Origin: Noviherbaspirillum galbum
GTDB taxonomy: Bacteria; Pseudomonadota; Gammaproteobacteria; Burkholderiales; Burkholderiaceae_D
NCBI RefSeq assembly: GCF_010974945.1
Contig: NZ_JAAIVB010000026.1
Span: 1 to 64,000 of the forward strand
Reading direction: 5' to 3'
Length of the DNA: 64,000 bases
Shown here: positions 28,425 to 37,517 of the stretch, piece by piece
Numbering within the stretch: the stretch's first letter is position 1
How the letters are laid out: the number at the start of each line of letters is the position of its first letter
Translations under genes and position numbers: made by a program
Notes under the pieces: generated by a model
The model's database searches: none
Told to the model about the DNA's origin: nothing
The model's input: the letters and a program-made list of their open reading frames with translations, nothing else

Positions 28425-31232
28425 ATGAGCCAGGCCACCACCTGGCCCATCCGGACCTTGTTGACCCGGCTGGTGCTGGCCTGTCTGCTGCCCGCGATCG
28501 TCGGCGCGATCCTCCTGTTCATCTACGAATACCAGGATGGCCTCGCGCAGCAGAGGAAGAACACCATTCAGACGGCGCGCGCCATGGCCCTCGCGGTCGA
28601 CAATCACCTGCTCAAGGCCCAGGCCCTGGCGCAAACCCTGTCGACCTCGCACAACCTCGCCGCGCGCAATCTCGCCGGCTTCCACGAGGAGGCGCGCGCC
28701 GCCATCACCCTCTCGGGGCTGGGAACGAACGTCGTGCTGCGCGACGCGGCGGGCAGGCAGGTTCTTAATACCGCCATTGCCTTTGGCGGCGCCCTGCCCG
28801 GGCAACCGGATCCGGAACACGTCCGCGGGGTATTTGCCACGGCAAGGCCGACGTTTTCCGATGTCTTCATCAGCCCGGTGTACAAGCGCCCGATCATGAG
28901 CGTCGACGTGCCGGTTTTCCTGGATGGCAAGGTGGCCTACGCCCTTGGCGTGGGCATCCTGCCCAAGGATTTCAACACGCTGGTCAAGTCGCAAGGCTTG
29001 CCGGAGGAATGGATGGCGGCGGTGCTGGACGGCACGGGAACGATCGCCGGGCGCACCCATTTACCGGAAAAATTCGTGGGCGAGAAGGCAAACGAGCGAC
29101 TGGTGCATACGCTGCTCTCGGCGGCGGAAGGAACGGTCGATGCGACCAGCCGCGAAGGCATCGCGGTGCAGACATCCTTCAGCCGGTCCGCGGTCACGCA
29201 CTGGGGCGTGGCGATCGGCATTCCCCACCGCCTCATCCAGCTCGACCTGCTGCAGACGTTTTCCGTGCTCGGGCTGGGCGCGTCCATCGTGCTGCTTATC
29301 AGCCTGATGCTGGCCCGTTCCATGAGCGAGCGGATCGCGCATGCGGTCAATGCCCTGACCGGGCCGGCGCTCGCGCTTGGCGAGGGCGGCGCCGAGCCGC
29401 ATCCCGGGGCGCGGGTCAAGGAAGTGGCCCAAGTGGCTGAAGTAGCCGAAGTTGCCGCGGCAATCGACCGCGCGGCGGCGCTTTTGCAGGAGCGTGCAGA
29501 CGAACTGGCCGAAGCGCACCGCCTGGGGCGGTTCGGCACCTGGCACTGCGATCTCGCGACCGGGGAACTCAGGATCTCGGACAGCCTCAAGGACATCCTC
29601 GGCCAGAACATCGTTTCCTTCGCGACGCTGCGCGATACTGCGTTCGCGACCGGATCCTGGCCGCAATTCGAGGCCGCCTGGCACGATGCGATCCGGACGG
29701 GCAAGAGCTATGACCTGGAGATGCAAGCCAACCATGCCCGGGGCCATCCGGTCTGGCTCAATGCCCGGGGCAGCCCGGTGCGCAACGACAAGGGCGATGT
29801 GGTCGCGATGCAGGGCATGCTGCAGGACATCACCGAAAGCAAGCATGCCGAGCGGCTCCTGAGCGATTCCCGCGAAAAACTTCGGGACGCCGCCCTGCAT
29901 GATTTTCTTACCGGCCTGCCCAATCGCGGGCTCGTGATGGAATACTGCGAGCGCCTCGTCGCCGCCGCGCGGCGCGGGCACGGCGGCGGCGCGCTACTGT
30001 ATATCGACATCGACCGCTTCAAGCCGATCAACGATCTGTATGGCCACGACACCGGAGACCGGGTGCTGCAGGAAGTGGCCCAGCGGCTGCGGCAATCCAC
30101 ACGCCAGGAAGACCTGGTCGGCAGGCTGGGCGGGGATGAATTCGTAATCGTGCTGCCGCATGCCGACGGCGTGCGCCACCGCGCGGAAACCGTGGCCCAG
30201 CACGTGCTGGCCAACATCAGCCGGCCCATGCGCCTGAACGCCCTCGAACTGACCGTCTCGCCATCCATCGGCATCAGCTTCTTCCCTGAACACGCCGACA
30301 CCGTCAGCAGCCTGATCCATGCCGCCGACCTGGCCATGTACCAGGCGAAGCAGACGGGCCGCTCCAACTACCAGTTCTATACGCCCGAGCTCGACCGGCG
30401 CATCGAACAGGCCTTGTCGGTGGAGGCGAGGCTGCGGGACGCGATCGGCAGCGACGGCCTGGAATTGCATTACCAGCCGGTGATCGACCTCAAGAACGGC
30501 AAGGTCGTCGGCGCCGAAGCGCTGCTGCGCCTGACCGGCGCCTTCCTCGACATGGGGCCGGACCGCTTCATTCCGATCGCCGAGTCGGCCGGCCTGATCG
30601 GACGCCTGGGCGAATGGGTCGCCATCCAGGCATGCCAGCAGCACGTCCAGTGGCTGCGGCAGGGAATGACCATGACCATCGCCATCAACGTCTCTCCCCT
30701 GCAGTTCCGCCAGCGCTCCTTCATCGACCGCCTCAGCGAAATCATCGCGGACACGGGCATGGACCCCCGCCACCTCGAAATCGAAGTGACGGAAAGCGCG
30801 ATCATGGAAAACGTCGAGGATGCGGTGCGCATCCTGACCCGCCTCAAGGCGCTTGGCGTGAAGGTCGCGCTCGACGATTTCGGCACCGGCTATTCCAGCC
30901 TGAGCAGCCTCACTAGCCTGCCGCTGGACAAGCTCAAGGTGGACCAATCCTTCGTGCGCCGCATCGAGCGCGACGAAGCCAGCCGGACCGTGACGGAAGC
31001 CATCATCGGCCTCGGCCGCAGCCTGCGCCTGAACGTCCATGGCGAAGGCATCGAATCGGAAGATGCGCTGCTCTACCTGGAAGAGCATGGCTGCAACCAG
31101 GCGCAGGGCTACTGGTTCAGCAAGCCGCTCAGGGCGGCGGAATTCACCCGCTGGTATCACGAGCAGTGGGAGAAGAAGACGAGCACCGAAGGCTGGGAGC
31201 GGGTCAGGCGGATCTGGGACCCGAAGCGGTAG
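28425..31232 (+). CDS. membrane GGDEF/EAL cyclic-di-GMP protein with extracytoplasmic sensor and PAS
   Basis: A 935-residue protein. Membrane helices at about 10-33 and 282-303 enclose a periplasmic dCACHE-like sensor. A HAMP-like linker and PAS domain (about 360-480) follow, then GGDEF with intact RLGGDEF near 568 and EAL with EALLR near 698, plus DDFGTGYSS and KVDQSFV further on. Both catalytic motifs look intact, so it may make or degrade c-di-GMP; in such tandem proteins the EAL activity often dominates. The start at 28425 follows GGGAG. The preceding 225-base gap is AT-rich (promoter region). It lies directly before the Tad locus. Confidence 0.93.
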   Translation: MSQATTWPIRTLLTRLVLACLLPAIVGAILLFIYEYQDGLAQQRKNTIQTARAMALAVDNHLLKAQALAQTLSTSHNLAARNLAGFHEEARAAITLSGLGTNVVLRDAAGRQVLNTAIAFGGALPGQPDPEHVRGVFATARPTFSDVFISPVYKRPIMSVDVPVFLDGKVAYALGVGILPKDFNTLVKSQGLPEEWMAAVLDGTGTIAGRTHLPEKFVGEKANERLVHTLLSAAEGTVDATSREGIAVQTSFSRSAVTHWGVAIGIPHRLIQLDLLQTFSVLGLGASIVLLISLMLARSMSERIAHAVNALTGPALALGEGGAEPHPGARVKEVAQVAEVAEVAAAIDRAAALLQERADELAEAHRLGRFGTWHCDLATGELRISDSLKDILGQNIVSFATLRDTAFATGSWPQFEAAWHDAIRTGKSYDLEMQANHARGHPVWLNARGSPVRNDKGDVVAMQGMLQDITESKHAERLLSDSREKLRDAALHDFLTGLPNRGLVMEYCERLVAAARRGHGGGALLYIDIDRFKPINDLYGHDTGDRVLQEVAQRLRQSTRQEDLVGRLGGDEFVIVLPHADGVRHRAETVAQHVLANISRPMRLNALELTVSPSIGISFFPEHADTVSSLIHAADLAMYQAKQTGRSNYQFYTPELDRRIEQALSVEARLRDAIGSDGLELHYQPVIDLKNGKVVGAEALLRLTGAFLDMGPDRFIPIAESAGLIGRLGEWVAIQACQQHVQWLRQGMTMTIAINVSPLQFRQRSFIDRLSEIIADTGMDPRHLEIEVTESAIMENVEDAVRILTRLKALGVKVALDDFGTGYSSLSSLTSLPLDKLKVDQSFVRRIERDEASRTVTEAIIGLGRSLRLNVHGEGIESEDALLYLEEHGCNQAQGYWFSKPLRAAEFTRWYHEQWEKKTSTEGWERVRRIWDPKR

Positions 31233-31277
31233 CGGGGGTGCCCGGCGATGACGGCCGCCGCTGCCGCCGGCTGCCCC

Positions 31278-31301
31278 GTCACTCCCGCGCTGGCGGGAAT
31301 C
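31278..31301. repeat. REP-like short palindromic element
   Basis: CGTCACTCCCGCGCTGGCGGGA, then AT, forms a short stem (TCCCGC pairing with GCGGGA) and resembles the CGTCATTCCCGCG...CGCGGGAATCC elements scattered in many proteobacteria. It lies in the roughly 325-base gap between the GGDEF/EAL gene and the first pilin-like gene. I see nothing else identifiable in that gap except a ribosome site for the next gene. Confidence 0.55.
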
Positions 31302-31557
31302 ACATCTCCGTCTCCGTCGTTCTCAAGACAAGCGGTTTCCTGCCCGCCACCCAGGACATTTGTACCAGTCCCACTGCAAGCCACCCGGCGCTTTGTCCCG
31401 CCCGGCCCTCTTCGAAACAGGCTGAAAATCCCACGCAATTCGTGACACCCGCCCCATGCGCGAGCGCGGGCCGCTGCCTATCATTCAACCCAAGTACCCG
31501 ACGAACGAATCACCTTCGACGTGCCGGCAGTGCAGCGGATACCTCAAGAGGCAGCGC

Positions 31558-31704
31558 ATGCGATTCATCAACACACTGCCGCTTCCGGTGGCCAGTTTCC
31601 TGGCGGAGGAAACCGGTACGTCGCTGATGGAATTCCTGCTGGTAGGCCTGCTCGCGATCGTGGTGGGCACGATGCTGTTGCTGGCATTGGAAAAGTGCAA
31701 TTGA
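31558..31704 (+). CDS. small Flp-like prepilin
   Basis: A 48-residue peptide with a class IV-b prepilin signature: a short leader ending in Gly, then TSLMEF and a hydrophobic stretch (LLVGLLAIVVGTMLLLAL). The cleavage pattern G|xxxxEF fits Flp-type or pseudopilin processing by the prepilin peptidase encoded next. An AAGAGG ribosome site precedes the ATG. It is shorter than, and unlike, the two tandem flp genes downstream, so it may be a minor pilin or an initiator rather than the main subunit. Confidence 0.7.
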   Translation: MRFINTLPLPVASFLAEETGTSLMEFLLVGLLAIVVGTMLLLALEKCN

Positions 31705-31746
31705 TCTTCTGCGATCGACCCGTGCGATTGACATGCGAATCCAAAG

Positions 31747-32331
31747 ATGAATGAACTCGACGCGTTTCTGACCTTGCTTGCCATGCTGCTGGCCGATCTG
31801 CGCACGGACGTGCTCATGGCCTTGCTCATCGTTGCCGCGGTCATCGACTTTCGCACCTACCGCATCCCCAACTGGCTGACGATGTCGGGCGCCCTGTTCG
31901 GACTGGCGTACAGCATCGCGGTTCCGTTTTCGCCGCAAGCAGGCTTTCTCTCCTCGCTAGGCGGTTTGGCCATCGGCCTGGCGATCATGTTGCCGATGTA
32001 TGTGCTGAGGGTCACAGGCGCGGGCGACGTCAAGCTGATCGCCATGTCCGGGACTTTCCTGGGCGCGGGCGGCGTCCTGCCGGCCATCGTCTGTTCGTTC
32101 GTCGTCGGTGGGATGGCGGCGCTGGGCGTGGCGCTGTTCAGGCGCTCGCTGGGCCGGATGATCACCAACATCAAGAACATCAGCCAAAGCGCGGCGTTCT
32201 ATGCGTCGGGCGGCATGCTGCCGAACATGCAGGTAGCTCCGGGCGCTTCGGTGGGCAGGTTGCCCTATGCGGTCAGCATCGCCGTCGGCACGATCGCCTA
32301 TCTGGTTGCAAGACAGCTTGGTTTCCTGTGA
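31747..32331 (+). CDS. tadV: prepilin peptidase, A24 family (TadV/CpaA)
   Basis: A 194-residue polytopic membrane aspartic protease that processes Flp and TadE-type prepilins. The two catalytic aspartates lie in AAVIDFRTYRIPNWL (near 37) and in the GAGDVKL motif (near 95). It lacks the N-terminal methyltransferase domain of PilD, as expected for TadV. It has about six membrane helices and stands at the head of the pilus assembly genes. Confidence 0.93.
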   Translation: MNELDAFLTLLAMLLADLRTDVLMALLIVAAVIDFRTYRIPNWLTMSGALFGLAYSIAVPFSPQAGFLSSLGGLAIGLAIMLPMYVLRVTGAGDVKLIAMSGTFLGAGGVLPAIVCSFVVGGMAALGVALFRRSLGRMITNIKNISQSAAFYASGGMLPNMQVAPGASVGRLPYAVSIAVGTIAYLVARQLGFL

Positions 32332-32366
32332 AGGCAGGCTTTCATTGAAGTTTCGAGAGGCACTCC

Positions 32367-33215
32367 ATGAAAAACGTCAAGGCATTCGTATTCCTCCTAC
32401 TCGCGATCGCGACGGGTCTCGCGGCCGCCTTCTACGCGGCCTCGTGGATGGCGCAGCGCGCCAATGTCGCAGCCAACAAGATCATCGTTGCCGCCATGGA
32501 TATCGACCCCGGAAGCAAGCTGAATCCGGAAATGCTCTCCACGGTGGACTGGCCGAGCAACGCCCTGCCGCCGGGCGCCTTGCAGGACATCAAGCAGATG
32601 CAGGACCGGGTGGTGAAGGTAGGCCTGGTGCGCGGGGAAGCCATCCTGGAGGGGAAGCTCGCGCCGGTGGGAACACGCGGCGGACTTTCCGCCGTCATCG
32701 CGGACGGCAAGCGGGCAATGACGGTGCGGGTCAACGACGTCGTCGGCGTCGCGGGCTTCGCCCTGCCGGGCACCTATGTGGATGTCATGGTGAATGCCCA
32801 GCAGGACCACGATGGCCGGTCCTCCGACGGCAAGCACATCAGCAAGACGGTGCTGGAAAACGTGCTCGTGCTGGCCGTTGCCCAGGAAGCGAGCCGTGAC
32901 GACACCAAGCCCAAGGTGGTGAGCGCGGTGACCCTGGAATTGTCTCTCGAAGATTCCGAAAAGCTCGACCTTGCCCGCAGCGTCGGCACCCTGTCGCTGG
33001 TCCTGCGCAACCAGATCGACAAGAAGACCGTCGCCACCGGCGGCATCACGAAGGGAGAGCTGTTCGGCGTCGTGAAAGCGCCCGTCGAAAAGATCGTCGC
33101 CGAAGCCAAGCCGGCCGCCGCCAGGCCGGCGCGTCCGAAGCCGGCGCGGTCCGGCCCCTGCGTCGAGGTGATCCACATGCAGGATGGCAGCAAGTCGCTG
33201 AGCTGCTTTCAATAA
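32367..33215 (+). CDS. rcpC: Flp pilus assembly protein RcpC/CpaB
   Basis: A 282-residue periplasmic protein with an N-terminal membrane anchor (about 5-25) and an SAF-like domain (ANKIIVAAMDIDPGSKLNPEML). The CpaB core with GFALPGTYVDVMV follows near 135. The C-terminal stretch is Ala/Pro/Lys-rich and ends in a Cys-containing segment. CpaB-type proteins help organise or gate the outer-membrane secretin encoded next. A GAGAGGC site precedes the ATG. Confidence 0.93.
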   Translation: MKNVKAFVFLLLAIATGLAAAFYAASWMAQRANVAANKIIVAAMDIDPGSKLNPEMLSTVDWPSNALPPGALQDIKQMQDRVVKVGLVRGEAILEGKLAPVGTRGGLSAVIADGKRAMTVRVNDVVGVAGFALPGTYVDVMVNAQQDHDGRSSDGKHISKTVLENVLVLAVAQEASRDDTKPKVVSAVTLELSLEDSEKLDLARSVGTLSLVLRNQIDKKTVATGGITKGELFGVVKAPVEKIVAEAKPAAARPARPKPARSGPCVEVIHMQDGSKSLSCFQ

Positions 33216-33245
33216 CGGCCCCTGGCACTGAAACGGAGCTCAAAC

Positions 33246-34760
33246 GTGCGCAAGAATCCGAAACACATCATGCTGCTGGCCGCGCTCCTCGTCGCCGGTT
33301 ACGCCAGTGCGCAGAGCAGCCCTGCTGCCCGCAAGCCCAACGTTGCGTCTCCGGGAGGACAGGCAACCTACACCGCCGGCATCAAGCAATGCGCCGGCAC
33401 TGTCGTCGACAAGCCGGCGGTCGCGACGCTCGGAAAATCGACCGTGGTGCCGCTTGATTATCCGGTCGTGCGCATTGCCATCGGCGGAAACCGTTCCACC
33501 GTGCGGGCAAATGCCGCACCGCAGGCGCCAGCCGCCGAAGCGAATGCCGCCGGCGCGGCCGCCCCGCCTGCGCCGCCCCCCGCCGCTGCCGGAGCGGGCA
33601 ACGACGGCGTGTCCGAAGTCAGCATCTCGCTGCTGGGTCCGAGAGAGCTCTTCGTACTCGGCCGGCAGGCGGGCGCCATGAACGTGGTGCTGCAGGGAGC
33701 CGACGGCCGCTGCCACGTCAAGGACATTATCGTCACCATCGATCCAGGCGCCCTGCAGTCGGTGCTGGCCGAACTCATGCCGGGCGAACCCGGGATCAAG
33801 GTGCGCGGCGCGGAAAATGCCCTGGTCCTGACGGGAAATGTCAGCGATTCGCTGAAGGTGGACCAGGCTGTGGCGCTCGCCACCTCCTACGGCGACGGCA
33901 AGAAGGTGCTCAACATGCTGCGCGTCACCTCGCCGCAACAAGTCATGCTGGAAGTGAAGATCGCCGAGGTCAGCAAGACGCTGCTCGACAAGCTGGGTTC
34001 CTCGGTCGGCATCAGGAGGAGCGGTAACGGCGGGACCGACACCTACTCGCTGCTCTCGAATTTCCTCAGCAACGGCGGCGGGCTAGTCGAGGCGCTGCGC
34101 GTCGGCCGCACGGCGCTGTCCATCGACGGCCAGAAGGACGACGGCCTGGTAAGGATCCTGGCCGAGCCCAACATCATGGCGATCAGCGGCCAGCATGCCA
34201 GCTTCCTGTCGGGCGGCAAGATCTTCATCCCCACCGCGCAGACCAACCTTACCGGCACGCCGATCATTACCTTGACGGAGAAAGAGTTCGGCATCGGCGT
34301 GAAGTTCATGCCGACGGTACTCGAAGGCAACCGCGTCAACCTGAAGCTGACATCGGAAGTCTCCGACCTGTCCCAGACAGGCTCGCCGTTCACGACGGTC
34401 AACGGTATTACCTCGGTCCTGCCATCGCTGACGGTCAGGCGGGCAGACACCACGGTACAGCTTAACGACGGGCAGAGCCTGGTCATCGCGGGCCTGATCC
34501 GCAACGACGTCAACGAGACGGTCAAGCGCTTCCCGGGCATGGGCGAGGTGCCGGTCCTGGGCGCCCTGTTCCGAAGCACCGAATTCCAGAACAACCAGTC
34601 GGAACTGATGTTCGTCGTGACGCCCAGGCTGGTCAAGCCGCTTCCGGAAGAGCCGCGGCTGCCGACCGACAACCATGTCGTACCGAGCCGCGGCGAGGTG
34701 TACATGAACGGCAGCCTGGAGAGTGCCACGCCGGCGTCGTCCACGCCGATGGCGCCTTGA
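33246..34760 (+). CDS. rcpA: Tad secretin RcpA/CpaC
   Basis: A 504-residue outer-membrane secretin subunit with a Sec signal peptide (about 1-22). An Ala/Pro-rich spacer near 95-115 precedes the pilus-secretin N-terminal domain (LGPRELFVLGRQAGAMNVVL), then a BON-like segment and the secretin core (VRILAEPNIMAISGQHASFL, and VPVLGALFRSTEFQNNQSEL, the classical secretin signature). The start is GTG, with an ACGGAGC site at good spacing. It forms the gated pore for the Flp pilus. Confidence 0.95.
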   Translation: MRKNPKHIMLLAALLVAGYASAQSSPAARKPNVASPGGQATYTAGIKQCAGTVVDKPAVATLGKSTVVPLDYPVVRIAIGGNRSTVRANAAPQAPAAEANAAGAAAPPAPPPAAAGAGNDGVSEVSISLLGPRELFVLGRQAGAMNVVLQGADGRCHVKDIIVTIDPGALQSVLAELMPGEPGIKVRGAENALVLTGNVSDSLKVDQAVALATSYGDGKKVLNMLRVTSPQQVMLEVKIAEVSKTLLDKLGSSVGIRRSGNGGTDTYSLLSNFLSNGGGLVEALRVGRTALSIDGQKDDGLVRILAEPNIMAISGQHASFLSGGKIFIPTAQTNLTGTPIITLTEKEFGIGVKFMPTVLEGNRVNLKLTSEVSDLSQTGSPFTTVNGITSVLPSLTVRRADTTVQLNDGQSLVIAGLIRNDVNETVKRFPGMGEVPVLGALFRSTEFQNNQSELMFVVTPRLVKPLPEEPRLPTDNHVVPSRGEVYMNGSLESATPASSTPMAP

Positions 34761-34796
34761 TCCCCCCGAGCCCCGACACAGAACAAGGAACGCAAC

Positions 34797-35081
34797 ATGA
34801 ACAGGATCGCCACTGCCCTAATGCTCATCATGACCGCGGGATGCGCGACGGTTACGCCGCACTACGACGCGCGCTTCGGCAACGCGCTGCGCCAGGCAAA
34901 GCAGGACATGACCCTCAACCCTGGCGCCGGCAAGCAAGGCGACCAGGCCCTGGGCCTGAATGGCAAGGAGGCCAGGGAAACAGCCGTGGTTTACACGAAT
35001 TCGTTCAAGGAACCGCCTCCCGCGGTCCCGGTGATCAACATCGGCGGGGCGATCAGCACCGCCAACGGCAACGGCAGGTAG
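34797..35081 (+). CDS. small pilus-locus lipoprotein
   Basis: A 94-residue protein with a lipobox (IMTAGC, Cys near 16). The mature chain begins with ATVTPHYDARFGNALRQAKQ and is polar. The YDARFGxAxRxA pattern recurs in small lipoproteins of betaproteobacterial tad loci, where it occupies the place of CpaD. It could act as a pilotin for the secretin, but that is inference from position. An AAGGAA site precedes the ATG. Confidence 0.78.
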   Translation: MNRIATALMLIMTAGCATVTPHYDARFGNALRQAKQDMTLNPGAGKQGDQALGLNGKEARETAVVYTNSFKEPPPAVPVINIGGAISTANGNGR

Positions 35082-35176
35082 CCCGGACGGAATCCTCCGG
35101 CCATGTTGCGCGCCGACATGACCGGATTGATGGCAAGGCAGCACCGGCGCAGGCGCTCTACTTCACAACCCACCCT

Positions 35177-35221
35177 CGAGAGGAAACTCAAATGGACCAC
35201 TTCTTCAACCTGTTCAAGCAA
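35177..35221. repeat. direct repeat, copy 1 (flp duplication)
   Basis: Forty-five bases covering the ribosome site and first ten codons of the first flp gene are identical to 35466-35510, 289 bases on. Similarity continues more loosely through the gene, indicating a tandem gene duplication. Confidence 0.92.
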
Positions 35222-35401
35222 CTGCTCCTGGCTTTTTCCAAGGAAGACGATGGCGCCCAGGTCATCGAATATGCATTGATCATCGCCGTCGTCTCGATCG
35301 CACTGGTCGTCGCGCTTCGCGCGCTCACCAACAACGGCGGAAGCTTTGCGACTTTCATCACGCGGGTGACCACCTGCCTGACGACCGCGGCATGCGTCTG
35401 A
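35192..35401 (+). CDS. flp: Flp pilin, first tandem copy
   Basis: A 69-residue major-pilin precursor. The leader ends in Gly followed by AQVIEY, the G|xxxxEY processing site of Flp prepilins, then the hydrophobic ALIIAVVSIALVVAL helix. The C-terminal part has two cysteines (TTCLTTAAC) that could form a disulfide. A GAGAGGAAAC site precedes the ATG. It is nearly identical to the next gene, differing mainly in the leader and mid-region. Confidence 0.93.
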   Translation: MDHFFNLFKQLLLAFSKEDDGAQVIEYALIIAVVSIALVVALRALTNNGGSFATFITRVTTCLTTAACV

Positions 35402-35465
35402 CGACAACCTCGCCATGATGCCAGTGTGGTTCGACCGGCACAGGCATCCTGGTTCAGGCCTTACC

Positions 35466-35510
35466 CGAGAGGAAACTCAAATGGACCACTTCTTCAACCT
35501 GTTCAAGCAA
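35466..35510. repeat. direct repeat, copy 2 (flp duplication)
   Basis: This is identical to 35177-35221 and carries the ribosome site and first codons of the second flp gene. Confidence 0.92.
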
Positions 35511-35690
35511 ATGCTCCTGGCCGTTTCCAGAGAAGAGGATGGCGCCCAGGTCATCGAGTACGCATTGATCATCGCCGTCGTCTCGATCGCACTGGTTGCC
35601 GCGCTCCAGGCCCTTACCGCCAACGGAGGCGGGTTCGCAACGTTCATCACGCGCGTCACGACCTGCCTGACCACCGCGGCATGTACCTGA
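35481..35690 (+). CDS. flp: Flp pilin, second tandem copy
   Basis: A 69-residue Flp prepilin with the same processing site (G|AQVIEY) and cysteine pair as the first copy. Substitutions include SREE for SKED in the leader and ALQALTANGG for ALRALTNNGG in the mature part. It shares its upstream ribosome-site block with the first copy. Keeping two similar pilin genes suggests dosage or antigenic variety. Confidence 0.93.
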   Translation: MDHFFNLFKQMLLAVSREEDGAQVIEYALIIAVVSIALVAALQALTANGGGFATFITRVTTCLTTAACT

Positions 35691-35862
35691 CTTGAACCAA
35701 CCCGGACGGGCGGCGGTGCAATGACCAGCCAACCACTTTGCATCGCCTGCCTTTTCCATTTCAACGACCACACCGCGCCGCCATCCCCGCAAGGGGGGGA
35801 AGCCCTGTACGCGGCATGCCGAAAATCGGACACGGGTGGGTCCGCGATCAAAAGGTCAACAC

Positions 35863-37080
35863 ATGGTCTACCTTGCCAAACGTCGCCGCGAACGCGGAGC
35901 AGTCATCCTGAGCGTGGCCCTGCTGCTTCTTTTCCTGCTTGGCTTCATGGGATTCGCCCTCGACTTCGGCCATCTATTCATCGTCAAGACCGAATTGCAG
36001 ACCGCAATGGATAGCTGCGCGCTGGCGGCCGCGCAGGAACTTGACGGCAATACCGACGTTCCCGCGCGTGCCCGTAACGCCGGAAGAGCAGCGGGCAACC
36101 TGAACCGCGTCAATCTCCAGTCAGCCAACTGGAGCGGCATGGGCAACATCATCGACGCCGACATCACCTTCAAGGATTCGGCCTACGCGCCAACGGCGAG
36201 CGGCGCCGCCGCGAAGTATGCCCAGTGCCAGCACACCCAGCCTAACGTGCCGATGTGGCTGCTGAAGGCCATGGGAGGGTTTTCCGGAAATGCCGCGACC
36301 TACCCTGCCACGCAGAACGTGGTTGCTTCCGCCGTCGCCACGCGCGCGAGCGCGCAAACCGCCTGCTCGATTCCTGTCGCGCTCAAGCCCAAGGCCGGTG
36401 GAGTCGCGCCCAATTACGGATTCAACGTCGGCGAATGGGTTACGCTCATCCAGGCACAAAATGCCGCGACTGGTGGCGAAATCGGCTGGGCGAACCTGGA
36501 CGGCAGCAACAGCGCCTCTGAAACCGAAAGGGAACTCAACGGCACCTGCGGCACGAAAGTGGGCGACACCCTGGGCACGCCTGGCGTGCAAACCTCGGTC
36601 GCCGATGCATGGAATGCGCGCTTCGGCATCTATAAAAACAACAGCAGCCCCGCTGCCAACGCGCCGGACTTTACCGGCTACAGTTATACCACCACAGACT
36701 GGGCCAGCGGTCGGGACGCCTTCAACGACTTCATGAGCAAGCGGACAGTCTTCGCCAACTGCGGCACCTCGGTAAGCAATTGCGAGTCCGTTACCGGCTT
36801 GCGCATGAATGGCGGCTTCCAGACCGTCGCAACCGCGGGGCCGAACGGCGAGCACCAGCGCTATGGCAAGAACCGGAGGCTGGTCGCCGTGCCGGTCGTC
36901 AATGGTTCGAACCGCATCATCGACTATGCATGCATGCTGATGCTGCATCCCTTGTCCGTGCCGATGTCGGACGCCAAGCTCGAATTCCGGGGAAATGCAG
37001 GCAGCCCCGGCAGCCCATGCACGACGAACGGCATCCCGGGCGGCACGGCCGGGCCGCTCGTGCCTGTATTGGTGAGATGA
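35863..37080 (+). CDS. tadG: TadG-like pilus assembly protein
   Basis: A 405-residue protein with a basic N-terminus (RRRERGAVILS) and one membrane helix (about 13-35). The Tad_N signature follows (GFALDFGHLFIVKTELQTA, then DSCALAAAQELDG), and then a long extracytoplasmic region rich in Asn, Gly and Thr with several cysteines. TadG-type proteins are Tad components at the inner membrane/periplasm. The ATG at 35863 has an AAAGG site; a GTG at 35836 is less likely. The stop overlaps a possible upstream ATG of tadE. Confidence 0.87.
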   Translation: MVYLAKRRRERGAVILSVALLLLFLLGFMGFALDFGHLFIVKTELQTAMDSCALAAAQELDGNTDVPARARNAGRAAGNLNRVNLQSANWSGMGNIIDADITFKDSAYAPTASGAAAKYAQCQHTQPNVPMWLLKAMGGFSGNAATYPATQNVVASAVATRASAQTACSIPVALKPKAGGVAPNYGFNVGEWVTLIQAQNAATGGEIGWANLDGSNSASETERELNGTCGTKVGDTLGTPGVQTSVADAWNARFGIYKNNSSPAANAPDFTGYSYTTTDWASGRDAFNDFMSKRTVFANCGTSVSNCESVTGLRMNGGFQTVATAGPNGEHQRYGKNRRLVAVPVVNGSNRIIDYACMLMLHPLSVPMSDAKLEFRGNAGSPGSPCTTNGIPGGTAGPLVPVLVR

Positions 37081-37088
37081 GGTGCGCC

Positions 37089-37517
37089 ATGACATCGAGG
37101 CAAAACGGCGTAGCGCTGGTCGAGTTCGCATTGATCCTTCCCTTGCTGCTGATCCTGACCTTTATCGTCACCGAATTCGGCCGGGCGCTCTACCAGTACA
37201 ACACCATCACGAAGTCGGTGCGCGACGCGGCGCGTTACCTGTCCATGCAGCCGCCCAATACCGGCACCGCGCAAGCCAGGAACCTCGTGGTCTATGGCAA
37301 TACGGCGGGAACCGGCAATCCGCTCGCGCTGGGCCTCACCGCGGCGAACGTGCCGGACCCGACCTGGACGCAGGCAGGCACCTATCCGGTCATGAATCTC
37401 GTGACGATCAGCGTCACCGGCTATACCTTCCGTTCCATGATGCCCAGCGCCTTCGGCATCAATTTCGGAAACTTCGCCTTCAGTCCCATCAGCGCCACCA
37501 TGCGGAGTCCGCTATGA
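37089..37517 (+). CDS. tadE: TadE-like pseudopilin
   Basis: A 142-residue protein with a prepilin-like N-terminus: SRQNG followed by VALVEFALILPLLLILTF, giving a G|xxxxEF cleavage site for the prepilin peptidase. It continues as a TadE-like domain (FGRALYQYNTITKSVRDAARYL). The ATG at 37089 has an AGGTG site; an in-frame ATG at 37077 overlaps the tadG stop. The next gene overlaps its stop by ATGA. Confidence 0.88.
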   Translation: MTSRQNGVALVEFALILPLLLILTFIVTEFGRALYQYNTITKSVRDAARYLSMQPPNTGTAQARNLVVYGNTAGTGNPLALGLTAANVPDPTWTQAGTYPVMNLVTISVTGYTFRSMMPSAFGINFGNFAFSPISATMRSPL

